Shown in pieces: positions 11,828-22,534 of a stretch of 64,000 bases of DNA (positions are counted from its first letter, which is position 1; every line of letters begins with the position of its first letter). This stretch comes from Hexactinellida sp. DTS-2022 (taxonomy: Eukaryota > Porifera > Hexactinellida): the NCBI GenBank assembly GCA_028753945.1, contig JAPNXP010000009.1:2480001-2544000 (forward strand), given 5' to 3'. The notes under the pieces are model-generated. The model was not told the DNA's origin. It made no database searches and worked only from the letters and a program-made list of their open reading frames with translations. Both the position numbers and the translations under genes were made by a program.

Positions 11828-12021
11828 CAGTCAGGTTCTTTTATTATGAACATTCAAGGGACCAAAAATTGTGTTCACAATAGAGAGACTTCATAATAAG
11901 CGAACTCAACTTAATACAAACCCTATGTAAGTTGTATAATTGGGGCCATAGGGCTTGTTCATAATAAAAAATCTTCATACTAAGCAGACGAAATCTTGTT
12001 CATAATAAGCAGACCTGACTG
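11828..12021. mobile_element. TA-flanked pogo/Tc1-type MITE
   Basis: Termini CAGTCAGGTTCTTTTATTAT and ATAATAAGCAGACCTGACTG with TA on both sides. The inner half repeats the TTCATAATAAGC motif. It abuts the hairpin repeat at 12025. Confidence 0.65.
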
Positions 12022-12024
12022 TAT

Positions 12025-12105
12025 ATAACCACACACCAACCGCAAAGCGGTGGTGTGTGTTTGTGTTCTGCCGCGAAGCGACCTAGCAAGCGAAGCGCGC
12101 TAGTA
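12025..12105. repeat. Short hairpin repeat with a Helitron-like CTAGT end
   Basis: It contains ACCGCAAAGCGGTGGT, GCCGCGAAGCGAC and a terminal hairpin CTAGCAAGCGAAGCGCGCTAG followed by T. A hairpin just before CTAG|T resembles a Helitron 3' end, but it is far too short to be autonomous. A sister copy is at 14031-14102. Confidence 0.4.
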
Positions 12106-12677
12106 TAAATTAAATCAGTAGACAAACTAAATAGCCACGAAAATATATTCTGAAAATTAGATAGAGATACATCGCTGTCCATGGTCCATATTTTCAATGG
12201 ACTATCATTGCCTTATAGAATGCTATGCTGAAAGCTATAAAAAGCCCTGAAGATGATGTAACTTTTTGTGTGCATATTCACTTGTTTGTCTTTTTCGAAT
12301 TGATTGAAATTTGAAAGCCTGTACAAATCGGATAATTAACACAATGATTAACTTTTGGTGTCCGACGAGTTCAGGTATTTAGCCCAAAATTATCACTCGC
12401 GCAGTTATGAAGTCTTACCACCACCATTCACTATTGATCCTGGATGGGTGCGAGATCGGCATGACAGGGCACGGCCCGGGTTTAGTACTCATCCACAATA
12501 TATATAAGTAAATAACAGGATTTATTCTCTGAAATTAGTCAAGATACGAGTACCAAGTTTTGTTCTACTCATATACTTGTAAGTTAGTTAAGATTCTTTA
12601 GGCCCTTTATTAATACACGGTACTATTATGTTTTAATTCGAAATGCTGGGTGGCCTTGTTGCCTATATCCTCTAGAA

Positions 12678-13276
12678 CAGTGGTTCTCAAACTGTGGTAC
12701 GCGTACCACAGGTGGTACGCGAGCTCCTTCTAGTGGTACGCGTAGCTATAGGCGGAGGGAAGAGGAGTCAGGGGAAGGGGGGGGGGGGACACTTGCTCCT
12801 ACCCTAATTAAGCCTTTGAATTGTTGGCAGTTTATTGTTGATATTATTCAACACCGTCAATACCTTCAATTCTCTAATGTTGCTAGATTACACATTCTAA
12901 ATCTATTGTATTTTGTTTTTGTTAGCAAATTATGCTTCCTGCTGGTAGATCAGTAGTTACATTAACTCTGCAAAGAAATCCTGGGGGTATACTCCCCAAA
13001 CCCCCTTAGGTCGCTCGCTACGCTCGCTGCTTGCACATTTGACCGCGGAGAGACTTTCTCCTAGCTATGCCCTTGAGAGGGGGTAGATCATTATACTTTA
13101 AAAATACATCAAAATTGAATAGTTATTAAATACAATAGAAATGTACTTTAGTACGAGATGATGTACGTCGTTTTCAGGGGTGTATTTAAAATTTAAATAT
13201 CGGTTATTATGGTGGTACGCGGAGACCCTAATATTTGATGAAGTGGTACTCGCTGTGAAAAGTTTGAGAACCACTG
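12678..13276. mobile_element. hAT MITE, TSD CTCTAGAA
   Basis: Termini CAGTGGTTCTCAAACTGTGG and AAAAGTTTGAGAACCACTG are near-perfect inverted repeats of the classic hAT (Charlie-like) type. A perfect 8-bp target duplication CTCTAGAA lies at 12670-12677 and 13277-13284. The interior repeats GGTGGTACGCG. No ORF. Confidence 0.85.
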
Positions 13277-13495
13277 CTCTAGAAAGTTGTTATACTAGAT
13301 AGATGCTGAGTTTTTCTCGTTTAGTTTATATGTGGATCTATGCAACCACAATGGAATAAGCTTTACAACACATTTTACAAATTTTGATGGCCTAATCGTC
13401 ATGAAATTACTTGAAATCTCAAGAAAAATGTCCGTAAATTACGAGAACTTTTGAACATGCTATTTAAATCTGCAACATCTACGTACAGTCAACTC

Positions 13496-13670
13496 CGCTT
13501 AATAGAGCCACCGGTTAATCGGTTTCTCCGCTTAATCGGGTCAAAATTTCACAGGATTTATAGGACAGAATTACAGTTTGGCTTACAATATTTTCGGTTA
13601 ATCGGTTTCTCCGCTTAATCGGGTCAAAACAACCTGGTCCCGAGGTGGCTCTATTAAGCGGAGTTGACTG
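13496..13670. mobile_element. TA-flanked pogo/Tc1-type MITE
   Basis: CAGTCAACTCCGCTTAATAG at the left end is mirrored by CTATTAAGCGGAGTTGACTG at the right, with flanking TA. Internal copies of CGGTTTCTCCGCTTAATCGG are seen. A compact relative lies at 39756-39857. Confidence 0.75.
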
Positions 13671-14030
13671 TATATCTAATTAAAAAACATTCTTTGTGGA
13701 AAAATTATAATTAATTAATTAATATTAATATTTCGTTTTTTGTTGTATTATTGCATACATTGGGTGAATAAGAGATACGCGGGAAGAAATTTAATAGATA
13801 GAACTAGAAAAATATGCGTTTCCTAATCGTTCTATTCATGATAGATTCAAAGAAATAGCATATATTTTGAGTCTCCCGCTTATTTGGTAAAACTCCCGCC
13901 AAAATGGCAAAACCTTCCGCTTTTTGGTTTACTGAGGTTGCCATCCCTGTTATTGTCTGGTGCGTAATTATAAAAATTTTACCATTTTAAACCTATTTAT
14001 GAGACAATTAACATTAGAAGTATGAAATCA

Positions 14031-14102
14031 CACAACCACCGCGAAGCGGTTGTTGTGTGGGTGTTCGGTAGCAACGCGACCCTGCAAGCGAAGCGAGCTA
14101 GT
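14031..14102. repeat. Short hairpin repeat with a Helitron-like CTAGT end, second copy
   Basis: CAACCACCGCGAAGCGGTTG, then GCAAGCGAAGCGAGCTAGT; same plan as 12025-12105. It lies between the candidate hAT-like end at 13949 and the downstream side of the stalk-like gene. Confidence 0.4.
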
Positions 14103-14173
14103 GGTATATAAAGTGTAATACAGTAACTACCAATATGTCTCTGAAGCAAGGTTAGGAATTTGGGCGAAATAAT

Positions 14174-14179
14174 TTTATT
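14174..14179 (-). terminator. Poly(A) signal for the minus-strand gene
   Basis: TTTATT on the plus strand is AATAAA on the minus strand, about 115 bases beyond the stop codon at 14294. Confidence 0.35.
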
Positions 14180-14293
14180 CGTTTAAATTAAATATCTTGT
14201 ATAACATATTGCTTATAAAGCTGAGAAGGACAAAATAAATATAAATTAGTATTAAGTGTTAAATGCTTCTTCTTGAATAAGTAAAAACAGTTC

Positions 14294-15574
14294 TCATTCC
14301 TTGTCTAATACTTCAGAGAGCACTGCCTGTACCCACCTGAACAACACAACACACTCGATGCTGACTTCTTTAATAGATTCTATGCTAAGTCGCTGTGTGA
14401 GCAGCTTTGCTTTCCTGGCAGTGTTCTTTTCCAGATAGTTGATCTGGTAGTCGGCTACTCGCCTCTTGATACTGTATTTGCCTACTACACCCATCTGTGC
14501 CTGGCACTGCTCCCAGCTCTGTATATATCTCTCGGGGACTCCCAGCAATAACAGGAACGCTTTAAGCACATAATGGACGATAGTAGGGGGCATGGTGTAG
14601 CTCTTGATCTCAGCCAGGCAGGAGGATCTTAGGTCAATAACTTTACCCTTCAATACTTCTAGTATATCCAATTTATTTAGAAGAGCTTCTGCTTCTGCAC
14701 AGATAACATTGAGCTTAGAGCAGAGAGAGAGCGTTTTAATTCTATCCATTACAACTCTTATCTTGCACCTGTCTCGGATAGTAATCACAGCCCTCAAGTC
14801 CTGCGCTAGTCGGATAGAGAGTAACACCTGTTCAGCTGAGAGGATTAACTTATTACTGATTGAGAGGTGTCTCAGTCGCTGCAGGCAGTAGTCAACTAGG
14901 TCACCATTACGACATGCCATCGCGTCACGGAGCTCTTCTAGCAAGCAGTCAGAACTTGTATTAGGGTCCTGTTGCTGGTAGAAGGGATCGAACCTTTGAG
15001 TCAAATAAAATTGTGATTCTCTTTCCATTAAGATTTCCCTTATCATTTCCAGTTCTGGAGACAGTGAGTAGATGCTCTCTTCTATCTCAGGCCAACATAC
15101 ACGGGGGGTAGTTTGCAGCCTGCTGGTTAAGAAGTTCTGAAACACGATCTCCCCAAACTCTTCCCCATGCTTAACTTTAAATATAAACCTAGCATTATTA
15201 TCGCTAACTGAGTCTACATGGTTGCCCGCTAGCTGTCTAAACTTCCATTGTAAATCTTCCACTTCAATCCCAAACTTTTCCAAACTCCTTAACAGAACAG
15301 AGAATTCTTTTATGGTACAATTATCTTCTGCTTCACAATGTTCTTTGTACAGTAGTTTGATAAGAAATATACTAACTTCTAATCGTCTGACAGTCTTGAG
15401 TAGACAATGGCAGTTTTTGACTGATAGCTGTCCCCCCTCAGCCCGTGACGAGAACGTGAGACCAAACTCATTATTCAGGCCACTCGACAGGAACCATAAG
15501 TCTTTACTGAATACAATGTCAGAGAGGCGAGTGAGGTAGCTGTAGCTGAGTTCTGGAATATACCTACGCTGCAT
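14294..15574 (-). CDS. 426-residue protein with dynein-stalk-like C-terminus
   Basis: An uninterrupted minus-strand frame of 426 codons, with base use unlike the AT-rich surroundings. Residues about 321-425 (EIKSYTMPPTIVHYVLKAF, LLLLGV, then SIKEVSIECVVLFRWVQAVL) follow the pattern of the microtubule-binding stalk of dynein heavy chains, where E(I/L)KS...PP precedes the tip and ..S..A..L..WV.A follows. Residues 170-320 are predicted helical and rich in leucine and charge. No AAA ATPase motifs are present, so this is not a dynein motor. A cytoskeletal or ciliary role is an inference. The first ATG is at 15574, but the frame stays open upstream to a CCGGAAATTAGGCAT repeat and CCTTAG lies just before it, so this may be the last exon of a longer gene. 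Alternative: an unrelated coiled-coil protein. Confidence 0.6.
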   Translation of the reverse strand: MQRRYIPELSYSYLTRLSDIVFSKDLWFLSSGLNNEFGLTFSSRAEGGQLSVKNCHCLLKTVRRLEVSIFLIKLLYKEHCEAEDNCTIKEFSVLLRSLEKFGIEVEDLQWKFRQLAGNHVDSVSDNNARFIFKVKHGEEFGEIVFQNFLTSRLQTTPRVCWPEIEESIYSLSPELEMIREILMERESQFYLTQRFDPFYQQQDPNTSSDCLLEELRDAMACRNGDLVDYCLQRLRHLSISNKLILSAEQVLLSIRLAQDLRAVITIRDRCKIRVVMDRIKTLSLCSKLNVICAEAEALLNKLDILEVLKGKVIDLRSSCLAEIKSYTMPPTIVHYVLKAFLLLLGVPERYIQSWEQCQAQMGVVGKYSIKRRVADYQINYLEKNTARKAKLLTQRLSIESIKEVSIECVVLFRWVQAVLSEVLDKE

Positions 15575-15579
15575 TTCAA

Positions 15580-16190
15580 CTAAGGCAATATATAGGGTAT
15601 GCCTAATTTCCGGGACGGGACGGGACCGTCCCGGAAATTCCAGGTACCTAAGTACGGGAAGGGGACAGGTAGTAGTAAGTTATTAATTACGATTACATGG
15701 GCTAAAATAATTGTTCTTAAATAAAAAGAAAACACTAAACTAAAAAAATACAACTAATCTTATTGCTTGTTTTGTTATAGCCACTTGTAGGTTATTCTAC
15801 TACGTATTGAGTGTGTCTACGAGCGTAAGAGAGAGCGATGAGTCTACAGTCAGTCGAACAGTTAAACATTATATGTTGCTTATGTACCAATTCTTTATTC
15901 TACGTATTTGTTCAAATATAATGCTGTTTGTTTGTGTTACATTTAATTCATTAAAAATAAAGTATTTATTTCTAAATTAATATCCAAATATTATGATAAT
16001 TGGGGCTGGGTAGTCTTAGATTTTAATATCTAACATTTGTTACACATTAAAATACCACTGAAAGGCTATATGACAATTAGTAGAAACTTGGAAAACCCAT
16101 GGTAATTGCCATCCATGGTCCAGTAATTCACTAGAGTGTCATTGCCTTAGTATATAGATTGTTATGATGAGTTATGCCAGGTTATATAAT
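15580..16190. other. AT-rich stretch with a small GGGACGGGACGG palindrome, no gene seen
   Basis: ATGCCTAATTTCCGGGACGG...CCGTCCCGGAAATT at 15599-15640 is a small inverted repeat. It resembles CCTAATTTACGGAACGGAAC at 59825-59900, so it is probably the same MITE family. The rest to 16190 shows no coding or repeat signal that I can support. Confidence 0.45.
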
Positions 16191-17150
16191 TAACGAGCCC
16201 TTCGGTCTCGGTCGCTTTGCGACAGATCGGTGCTACGCACCTCAAGTTAACGGCCGCTATGCGGCCTTACACCTCACATTTTCTACCATGGAAATGGTAG
16301 AAAGGGACGTTATGATTTTGAATTTTCATTAATTTGTTTACCTATTTCAGGCTATTTGTGTAAACAACAACAACAACAAATACTCATATTAGAATTTTAT
16401 AAATGCGAAATTCGTGTTCAGCACACTTGTTACTTATAATACCCATTGAAAGCTAACTTCTACTCTTAGTCTTCTAGGTTGATTTTATATTTTCATTAAT
16501 TTGTTTACCTATTTTGTGTAAACAACAACAACAACAATTATTCATATTAGAAAATTTTAAACGCGAAAATCGTGTTCAGCATACTTGTTTACCTATAATA
16601 CCATTTGAAAGCTAACTTCTAGGGTGATTTTGAATTTTCAATAATTTGTTTACCTATTTTGTGTAAACAACAACAACACATATTCATATTATAAATTTGT
16701 AAATGCGAAATTCGTGTTCAGCATACTTGTTAACCTATAATACCCGTTGGAAGCTAACTTCTAGGTTGATTTTGAATTTTCATTAATTTGTTTACCTATT
16801 TTGTGTAAACAACAACAAATATTAATATGAGAAATTTATAAACGCGAAATTCGTCTTCAGCATACTTGTTTACCTATTATAACATTTGAAAGTTAGTTTA
16901 TATCCCAATATTAATTGCGGTTTCTATTCCCCCATCAATTTAATATAATCCGGACAAACAAACACACACACACACACACAAACACACAAACAAACAAACA
17001 ACAATCGAGATTTAATAATACGAGCCCTTCGGTCTCGGTCGCTTCGCGACGGATCACTCTCTCACAAAAGTCGCTTCGCGACTTTTGTTCGTTCGTGTTA
17101 GACACTACGCAATACAATTAACGGCCGCTTCGCGGCCTTTCCCTCCTCAA
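16190..17150. repeat. Largest block of the ~140-bp repeat with CCCTTCGG ends on both sides
   Basis: It is bounded by two hairpin-rich blocks (GAGCCCTTCGGTCTCGGTCG at 16196 and 17021). Between them are tandem units marked by GCTAACTTCT at 16452, 16611 and 16753, each with TTTACCTATTTTGTGTAAAC and CAACAACAA. An (AC)n-rich tail follows (16960-17000). ORFs across it read the AC repeat and are not genes. Confidence 0.7.
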
Positions 17151-17811
17151 AGCAATAATATTAATAATGAGTTAACCTATGGCTTGTAAATTACACACTT
17201 TGACTTAATAACCCGTGCCTAAAATTCATTTTGGGTTGTGATTAGTTACTGTGATTTGTTTGGGAATGTTATTTAAGTTATTCTCATTGCTCAATAGTTA
17301 TTAATTATTATTTAATTTATAGCTCAATAATTCTTAAGGGTAGCTCGTTCAGCTATATTAAAACGTTTGCTTGTTTAGTCAAATAAATTGAAACCTGTGG
17401 TTGGTAAATTATACGCAATTAATTATTTCAGCAAATTGTATTCAAAGTAATTAATAACTCTGGGTGTAATCTCTCCATAATAATGGTTTAACCAAACAAA
17501 TCAGATCACCCACATAGTGTTAAAAATAATAGGACACATTTTAACTAATAACTTTCGCTATGTAAGTTAGTAAAAAGTAATAATTTACACAAAGGTGTTC
17601 CATTATGTGTTGTCTATTTTCATATAAAATTTGTACTAACCGAGTCAAATTTGCAAAAGTTATTAAAGAAAAGGTTACCGTGTGATGTCATACTCACAAT
17701 ATTTCGCTTAGAAAACCAACAGACCCATGTCGCTATGACAAACTACTCCTATATACCAAATCTCAGCTTTCTAGGTAGTATGGTCTTTTCAATTAATTAC
17801 GGACAAACATC

Positions 17812-17846
<35 letters not shown>

Positions 17847-17880
17847 CAATTCCGCTTTTAATATATAGATAGATTATATA
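17151..17880. other. AT-rich stretch with (CA)n microsatellite, no gene seen
   Basis: Only AT-rich sequence and a perfect CA/AC microsatellite at about 17813-17843. The segment ending CGCTTTTAATATATAGATAG is another tail of the AC-rich repeat family. Confidence 0.5.
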
Positions 17881-18141
17881 ATTTAGGTAGTGAATATATA
17901 TACAGTCGACTCCGCTTATTTGCACAATCCCCCTTTCTTTGACCTTTAGTAATGTCAAAAGGTAAAAAATTGGCCGAATCCAATTTTTCTTTCTGAATTG
18001 GATAGATAGTATATCAATGTATAGTTGTGAATGCTTATCTAAGTACAGAGGCGTCGGAAGCAAAATAAAAGTGGGGCGGCCATAATTTTATTTTAACAGA
18101 GTGAGCGACCAAAATGGGCCTGGCAATGGATGTCCGCTAGG

Positions 18142-18564
18142 CAAGGGCGTAGCCAGGGGGGCGCCAGTGTGCCCCCACTTTGTTCCCATGCGCCCCTTGA
18201 GGCGCATACCACTTGGAATTGGGATAGATCAATATATTCAATATATATGTTTCTGATATACACGTATATATATATATATATACGAGCAGTGGCGTAGGGA
18301 GGGGGAGTCCTAGGACCCCCCCAATCTGTCAGTCTGTCATAAAAATAGGCCAAGCGATAGCCTACTAGGTTTATGGAAATGTTATTTAGTGGGTTTTTTT
18401 GGTTAATGGGTAGAGATTACTGCAATAGAGTTTCCCGTACCGCAAATCGGTCTTTTGTTAAAGTAATTTTTTTTAATCGCTGGAGGCGATGCCCCCAGGC
18501 CCCCTTATTGGCTCGCTTCACTCGCTCAGGACCCCCCCAATCCAAAATCCTGGCTACGTCCCTG
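18142..18564. mobile_element. TIR element with CAAGGGCGTAGCCAGG ends
   Basis: Left CAAGGGCGTAGCCAGGGGGG and right ATCCTGGCTACGTCCCTG are inverted. The interior holds GC-rich GGGGGAGTCCTAGGACCCCCC near 18300, probably a nested relative. The flanks show no clear duplication. hAT-like by the CA...TG ends. Confidence 0.45.
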
Positions 18565-18567
18565 TAT

Positions 18568-19010
18568 ACGAGCCCTTCGGTCTCGGTCGCTTTGCGACAG
18601 ATCGGTGCTACGCACGTGCACCTCAAGTTAACGGCCACGTAGCGGCCTACTCACTAAACAAATGATTACATAGTTAGTAATATTTGTCATAGTTATATAC
18701 ATATAATACCCGTTGAAAGCTAACTTCTAGGTTGATTTGAATCTTCACTAATTTGTATACCTTTTGTGTAAACAAAAACAAAAATTCATATTAGTTATTT
18801 ATATATACGTATGCGAAATTCGTGTTCAGCATACTTGTTTACCTATTATAACATTTGTTACCAATTATAACATTTGACAGTTAGTTTATATCTCATATAT
18901 TAATGCGGTTTCTATCCCCCCGTCACTTTAACACAATCCGGACAAACAAACAAACAAACACACACACACACACAACAATCGAGATTTAATAATATATATA
19001 TATATATATA
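18568..19010. repeat. Hairpin-rich repeat end and ~140-bp repeat, third block
   Basis: GAGCCCTTCGGTCTCGGTCG and GCTACGCACGTGCACCTC are followed by a repeat unit (AGCTAACTTCTAGGTTG at about 18719), an AC-rich tail and (TA)n. Same plan as 16190-17150. Confidence 0.65.
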
Positions 19011-19187
19011 TACAGTAACTCCCGTTATAACCAAGTCGGATATAACGAAGTACCTGCTTATAACGAAGTCATTCAATGGTCCTGAAATCCTTCTATCTTA
19101 TTACATTAATAAAACTTCGGTTACAACGAAATTGATATAACGAAATTCCGCTTATAACTAAGTCATTTAAATCCCATATAGCCCATT
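19011..19187. repeat. Partial pogo-type MITE (TATAACGAAG words)
   Basis: ACAGTAACTCCCGTTATAAC at the left matches the end of the MITE at 51004-51285, as do CTTATAACGAAGTCATTCAA and AGTCATTTAAATCCCATATA. The right terminus is missing, cut by the CATAGGCGTC element. Confidence 0.6.
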
Positions 19188-19391
19188 CATAGGCGTCGGA
19201 AATGGGCCCGCCGGCCTTTCGGGCCGCCCGGCCCGAAGGCTCCGGGGCCGGCCCAATCGATTCTGGGGCCGCTACATTCACGGCATCACTAATTAGCACA
19301 ACTATGGGCCGGGCATGGGCCGGCTCGAGCCGGGTAGACCCTTCGGGCTGCCCGGCCCATGCCGGGTGGCCGGGTGGGTCCGACGCCTATG
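19188..19391. mobile_element. GC-rich MITE of the CATAGGCGTC family
   Basis: Termini CATAGGCGTCGGAAATGG and GGGTCCGACGCCTATG. The interior is GC-rich with palindromic GGGCCGGCCC and CCCGAAGG words. ORFs across it are artefacts of the GC-rich palindromes. Target duplication unclear here, but sister copies have 8-bp ones. Confidence 0.7.
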
Positions 19392-19619
19392 AATCCAGTG
19401 CTGCAAACCCTCCCGCTTTCGGCGGGAGGGTCCCGATTTTTGATGTTTCCTCCCGCTCTCCCGCCTCCCCTCTCAAACCTCCCGCTTTTTGGATGATTGT
19501 ATATGTAAATACAGGGACTTCTTTAATATAGGGACTGTAAACTTCGTTTTACGGTAAAATTAGCGTAGGCCTAAAACAGTATTGTTACTTATTGATATCC
19601 CGTAATCCGCTAATGCTAG

Positions 19620-19985
19620 ACATAGGAAATGTATTATTGTCGTATAGGAAGTCATATTTTGGGAGTCCAACGGTCATATTGGTTTATCGAAAATATTTGT
19701 GGAATGTAAGTTATGCGATTTTCACACCCTTCCATATATGGTAATTTTGTTAAAATCTCGAGATTACTTAACTTTATCCATATGAAATGTATCATTTTCG
19801 TACAGGAAATCATATTTTGGGAGTCCAACGGTAATATTGGTTTATCGAAAATATTTGTGGAATGTAAGTTATACGATTCTCACACCTTTCCATATATGGT
19901 AATATTGTTAAAATCTCGAGATTAGTTAGTTTTATACATATGAAATATATTATTGGCGAATGGGAAATGGGAATTCATATTTAGG
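19620..19985. repeat. Tandem repeat, ~159-bp period, about 2.3 copies
   Basis: The word GAAATGTATTATTGTCGTAT recurs in diverged form near 19785 and 19944, each followed by TCATATTTTGGGAGTCCAAC or a variant. Confidence 0.75.
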
Positions 19986-20014
19986 GACTCAGTAGATCAC
20001 ATTGATTTACCTAA

Positions 20015-21954
20015 GGGAATGGCGGACATTTCGTCCCCGGACACTTCGTCCCCGGACATTTCGTCCCTGGACATTTAGTCCTTTGGACGTTTCGTCCCTC
20101 GGACATTTCGTCCTTTACACATTTTATCTCATAATGTGTGTTATTTAACAATTATTCTATTGCACTTATTGTTGTTGTTAGCAGGTTATTGTTATTTCTT
20201 TGGAATGTCTCCTGATGGTTTCCATCTGAAGTATCAAAGGACAGTACTTTATGTGGATACAGTATATATAGAGTGGTATAATGGTGAAAATTTATTTATT
20301 CTACAAATTCCATGGCCACTCCAGATCCAGATATTGTAATTGAAATTTTAAAATCGAGTAAAGGCAAAGAAAAGGCTTGCATTGACGGTTTTTTATACAC
20401 TCTAAAAAGGTCTTGTCATCCCCACTTACATTGGATCTGCGAAAATCGTGCAATCTGCAAAGCCCGCCTTGCCACAAAAGATGGAGTTGTGATACATCCT
20501 CCAAACAAATCTGACATCAATTTATCCCATACTCACGGTCCAGAACCTATGCGAGTCGAAATGATAAAAGGCATCACTAAAATGAAAGATCGTGCTTTAA
20601 ATTCTGAAGACACTCCTAGGTCCATACTTGCTAATGGATTAGGATTAATGACTGATCCAAGTATAGCTGCACTACCTAAGTTTGATTCTATAAAACGTAC
20701 AATTCGTCGCCAAAGATCTTGTGCAGAAAAGTTCGATAATTCAGCACCGGCTGATCAAATTATACTCCCTGAAAAATATAAATTTAATATAAAAGGGGAA
20801 CCGTTTTTATTATATGATTCAGAAATTAACGATACTAACAGACTTCTAGTATTTGGGACTCGTCAAATGCTGTCGCTTTTGCGTGAATCAAGCAGCTGGT
20901 ATGCAGATGGTACTTTTAAAGTTGTACCCTGTCAATTTTTTCAATTATACACAATTCATTGTGAGAAAGACGGATACATCATCCCCTGTGTCTACGCACT
21001 GATGACAAATAAGCGCCAAGCAACATACGACAACCTATTTAAAAAATTGATAGAAATCGAACCTGGCTTAAATCCGTCACATATTATGGTAGATTTTGAA
21101 AAAGCTTCACTTAACTCCTTAGAAGAAAATTTCATAGCTGTTGTTTCTGGATGTTTTTTTCATTTGAAGCAAAGTATTTATCGTCAAATTCAGTCCAAAG
21201 GGCTGACAATCCAATATCTCCAAGATCAAGAGTTTGCAATCAGGATGAAAATGCTACCGAGTCTAGCTTTTGTACCTGAGCATGATGTTATCGACTGTTT
21301 TACAATACTAATGGGTGACTTTCCGCAATCAGCTAAAGAGATTGCTGAATATTTTGAGGCCAATTATATTGGTAAGATACTTGCAGATCAAAGCAGACGA
21401 GTACCACCCTTTCCAATTCGAATTTGGAATATGCATACACGAGTGAGATCTAAACTATTCCGAACCAACAATTCAGTAGAAGGCTGGCATAACGGCTTTG
21501 CATCAGGAATTAATTGTTCACATCCAAGTTTTATTAAACTTTTAATACATCTGCAGCGTGAGCAATCACTACAGGAGGCCCATCTAAGTTAAATGGGAAA
21601 CGGGAGAACTTTCAAAAACATCAAAACACAGTGAATCAAGAAATACACGAATCTTGACACTGGTTGAAGATTATCATAATAGAGAAATTCTTACATTTTT
21701 AAGAGGAATAGCACATAATTTCGAATTCTAATCTCACATCATATTCCTACTCTTATTTATAATACTACGTATATTATTTTACTGCACTCACAATAAATTA
21801 TCATTCTTTTACTGTACTATTTTTCATATTAGAAATTTTCGGGGACGAAGTGTCCAAGGGACGAAAGGTCCAAGGGACGAAAAGTCCGTGGACGAAGTGT
21901 CCGGTACGAAATGTCCGAGGACGAAGTGTCCAAGGGACGAAGTGTCCGTTTCCC
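20015..21954 (+). mobile_element. MULE transposon 1 with GGACATTTCGTCC tandem termini
   Basis: The left arm (about 20024-20118) holds about six tandem GGACA(T/C)TTCGTCC(CC) units. The right arm (about 21839-21949) holds their inverted copies (GGGACGAAGTGTCC). The arms enclose one FLYWCH-MULE transposase gene. No 9-bp duplication was found at the arms' outer edges, which may have diverged. Confidence 0.75.
20312..21592 (+). CDS. FLYWCH zinc finger-MULE transposase (C-terminus shifted)
   Basis: DDE transposase of the Mutator-like superfamily, expected to cut and rejoin its own element's ends. Residues about 8-85 form a FLYWCH finger (FLYTLKRS, HLHWICE, CKARL, then HTHG). The core follows: WYADGTFKVVP with the first Asp near residue 200, IMVDFEKA with the second Asp near 257, GCFFHLKQ (C..H), and NNSVEGWHNGF with the Glu near 390. 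The frame ends early with HLS. Compared with the sister copy, one extra base in CTAAGTTAAATGG near 21585 shifts the frame and removes about 46 residues; the old stop would lie near 21731. Otherwise there are no stops, so the insertion was recent. It sits between matching terminal arrays and is intronless. Confidence 0.85.
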   Translation: MATPDPDIVIEILKSSKGKEKACIDGFLYTLKRSCHPHLHWICENRAICKARLATKDGVVIHPPNKSDINLSHTHGPEPMRVEMIKGITKMKDRALNSEDTPRSILANGLGLMTDPSIAALPKFDSIKRTIRRQRSCAEKFDNSAPADQIILPEKYKFNIKGEPFLLYDSEINDTNRLLVFGTRQMLSLLRESSSWYADGTFKVVPCQFFQLYTIHCEKDGYIIPCVYALMTNKRQATYDNLFKKLIEIEPGLNPSHIMVDFEKASLNSLEENFIAVVSGCFFHLKQSIYRQIQSKGLTIQYLQDQEFAIRMKMLPSLAFVPEHDVIDCFTILMGDFPQSAKEIAEYFEANYIGKILADQSRRVPPFPIRIWNMHTRVRSKLFRTNNSVEGWHNGFASGINCSHPSFIKLLIHLQREQSLQEAHLS

Positions 21955-22179
21955 ATATATTTTAGAAGTCTTCACTTAACTAATTTACTCTAACCCCAGA
22001 AACAAATTTATCTCTTTTAAAATACCATAATTCTATATATTATCTTGTATTTCCAATTTTCCATTCTGACACATCATTTAGGAAATTTTTATAACACTCA
22101 TTTAGGAAATTTTTATTTATTTATATATTTTATAATAATAATAAAATGCTTACTGCTACCTTATATTTCAAGAAATTAC

Positions 22180-22342
22180 TTATATAGAGCTCAGCTCTAG
22201 TAGAGTTCAGTTTTTTAGTATGTGTATTCAGGCACTGAGAAAGGTCAATTTCCCCCAAGCTTGAAATTGACCTTTAGGATGTAAGCCTGGGCTTTTAGTA
22301 TGGGTAAAAATCTGAACTCTACAAAGCTCAGCTCTATATAAG
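22180..22342. mobile_element. Small palindromic MITE
   Basis: CTTATATAGAGCTCAGCTCT at the left is mirrored by AGCTCAGCTCTATATAAG at the right. Inside, GAGTTCAG/CTGAACTC and AAAGGTCAATTT/AAATTGACCTTT also pair. Confidence 0.65.
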
Positions 22343-22534
22343 CATTCTCATATTTCAATATGAGAGGGTAGAAACTAATTGATAGGTAGATAAATGTTTT
22401 TATAATGCCTTTTATTCAGGTATTCTTGCTAATTTTAACTTAAAACTGACCTCCCGATTTTTCTCCCGCTTTTAGAGTATCAACCTCCCGCTTTTTGATT
22501 AAACTCCCGCCACAGGTCCCACTTTTGGGATATT

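Larger units (their letters stand above)
9274..13949. mobile_element. Candidate large hAT-like non-autonomous element with CTCCCGC subterminal repeats
   Basis: Left end CAGGGTTGCCAACC, right end GGTTGCCATCCCTG, a pair of imperfect inverted hAT-like termini. Both subterminal regions carry repeated CTCCCGC...TTTTTGG words (9300-9360 and 13865-13925). The flanking octamers (TAACCAGG and TTATTGTC) do not match, so these could be two separate ends. No transposase is visible; the interior holds several younger MITEs. The same CTCCCGC words occur in the element at 19396-22667. Confidence 0.35.

Noticed and set aside
16915..17121. ORFs on both strands reading HTHTHT/CVCVCV
   Set aside because: Translations of (AC)n microsatellites and the hairpin cap, repeated at 17651-18063.
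19202..19531. ORF reading GC-rich sequence with repeated Pro/Gly/Ala/Arg
   Set aside because: It crosses the CATAGGCGTC MITE and its palindromes; the same frame appears in the other copies, and there is no protein-like composition outside the repeat.
19620..19985. Tandem repeats considered as a CRISPR-like array
   Set aside because: Units are 159 bp and directly adjacent with no unique spacers, in a eukaryotic genome.
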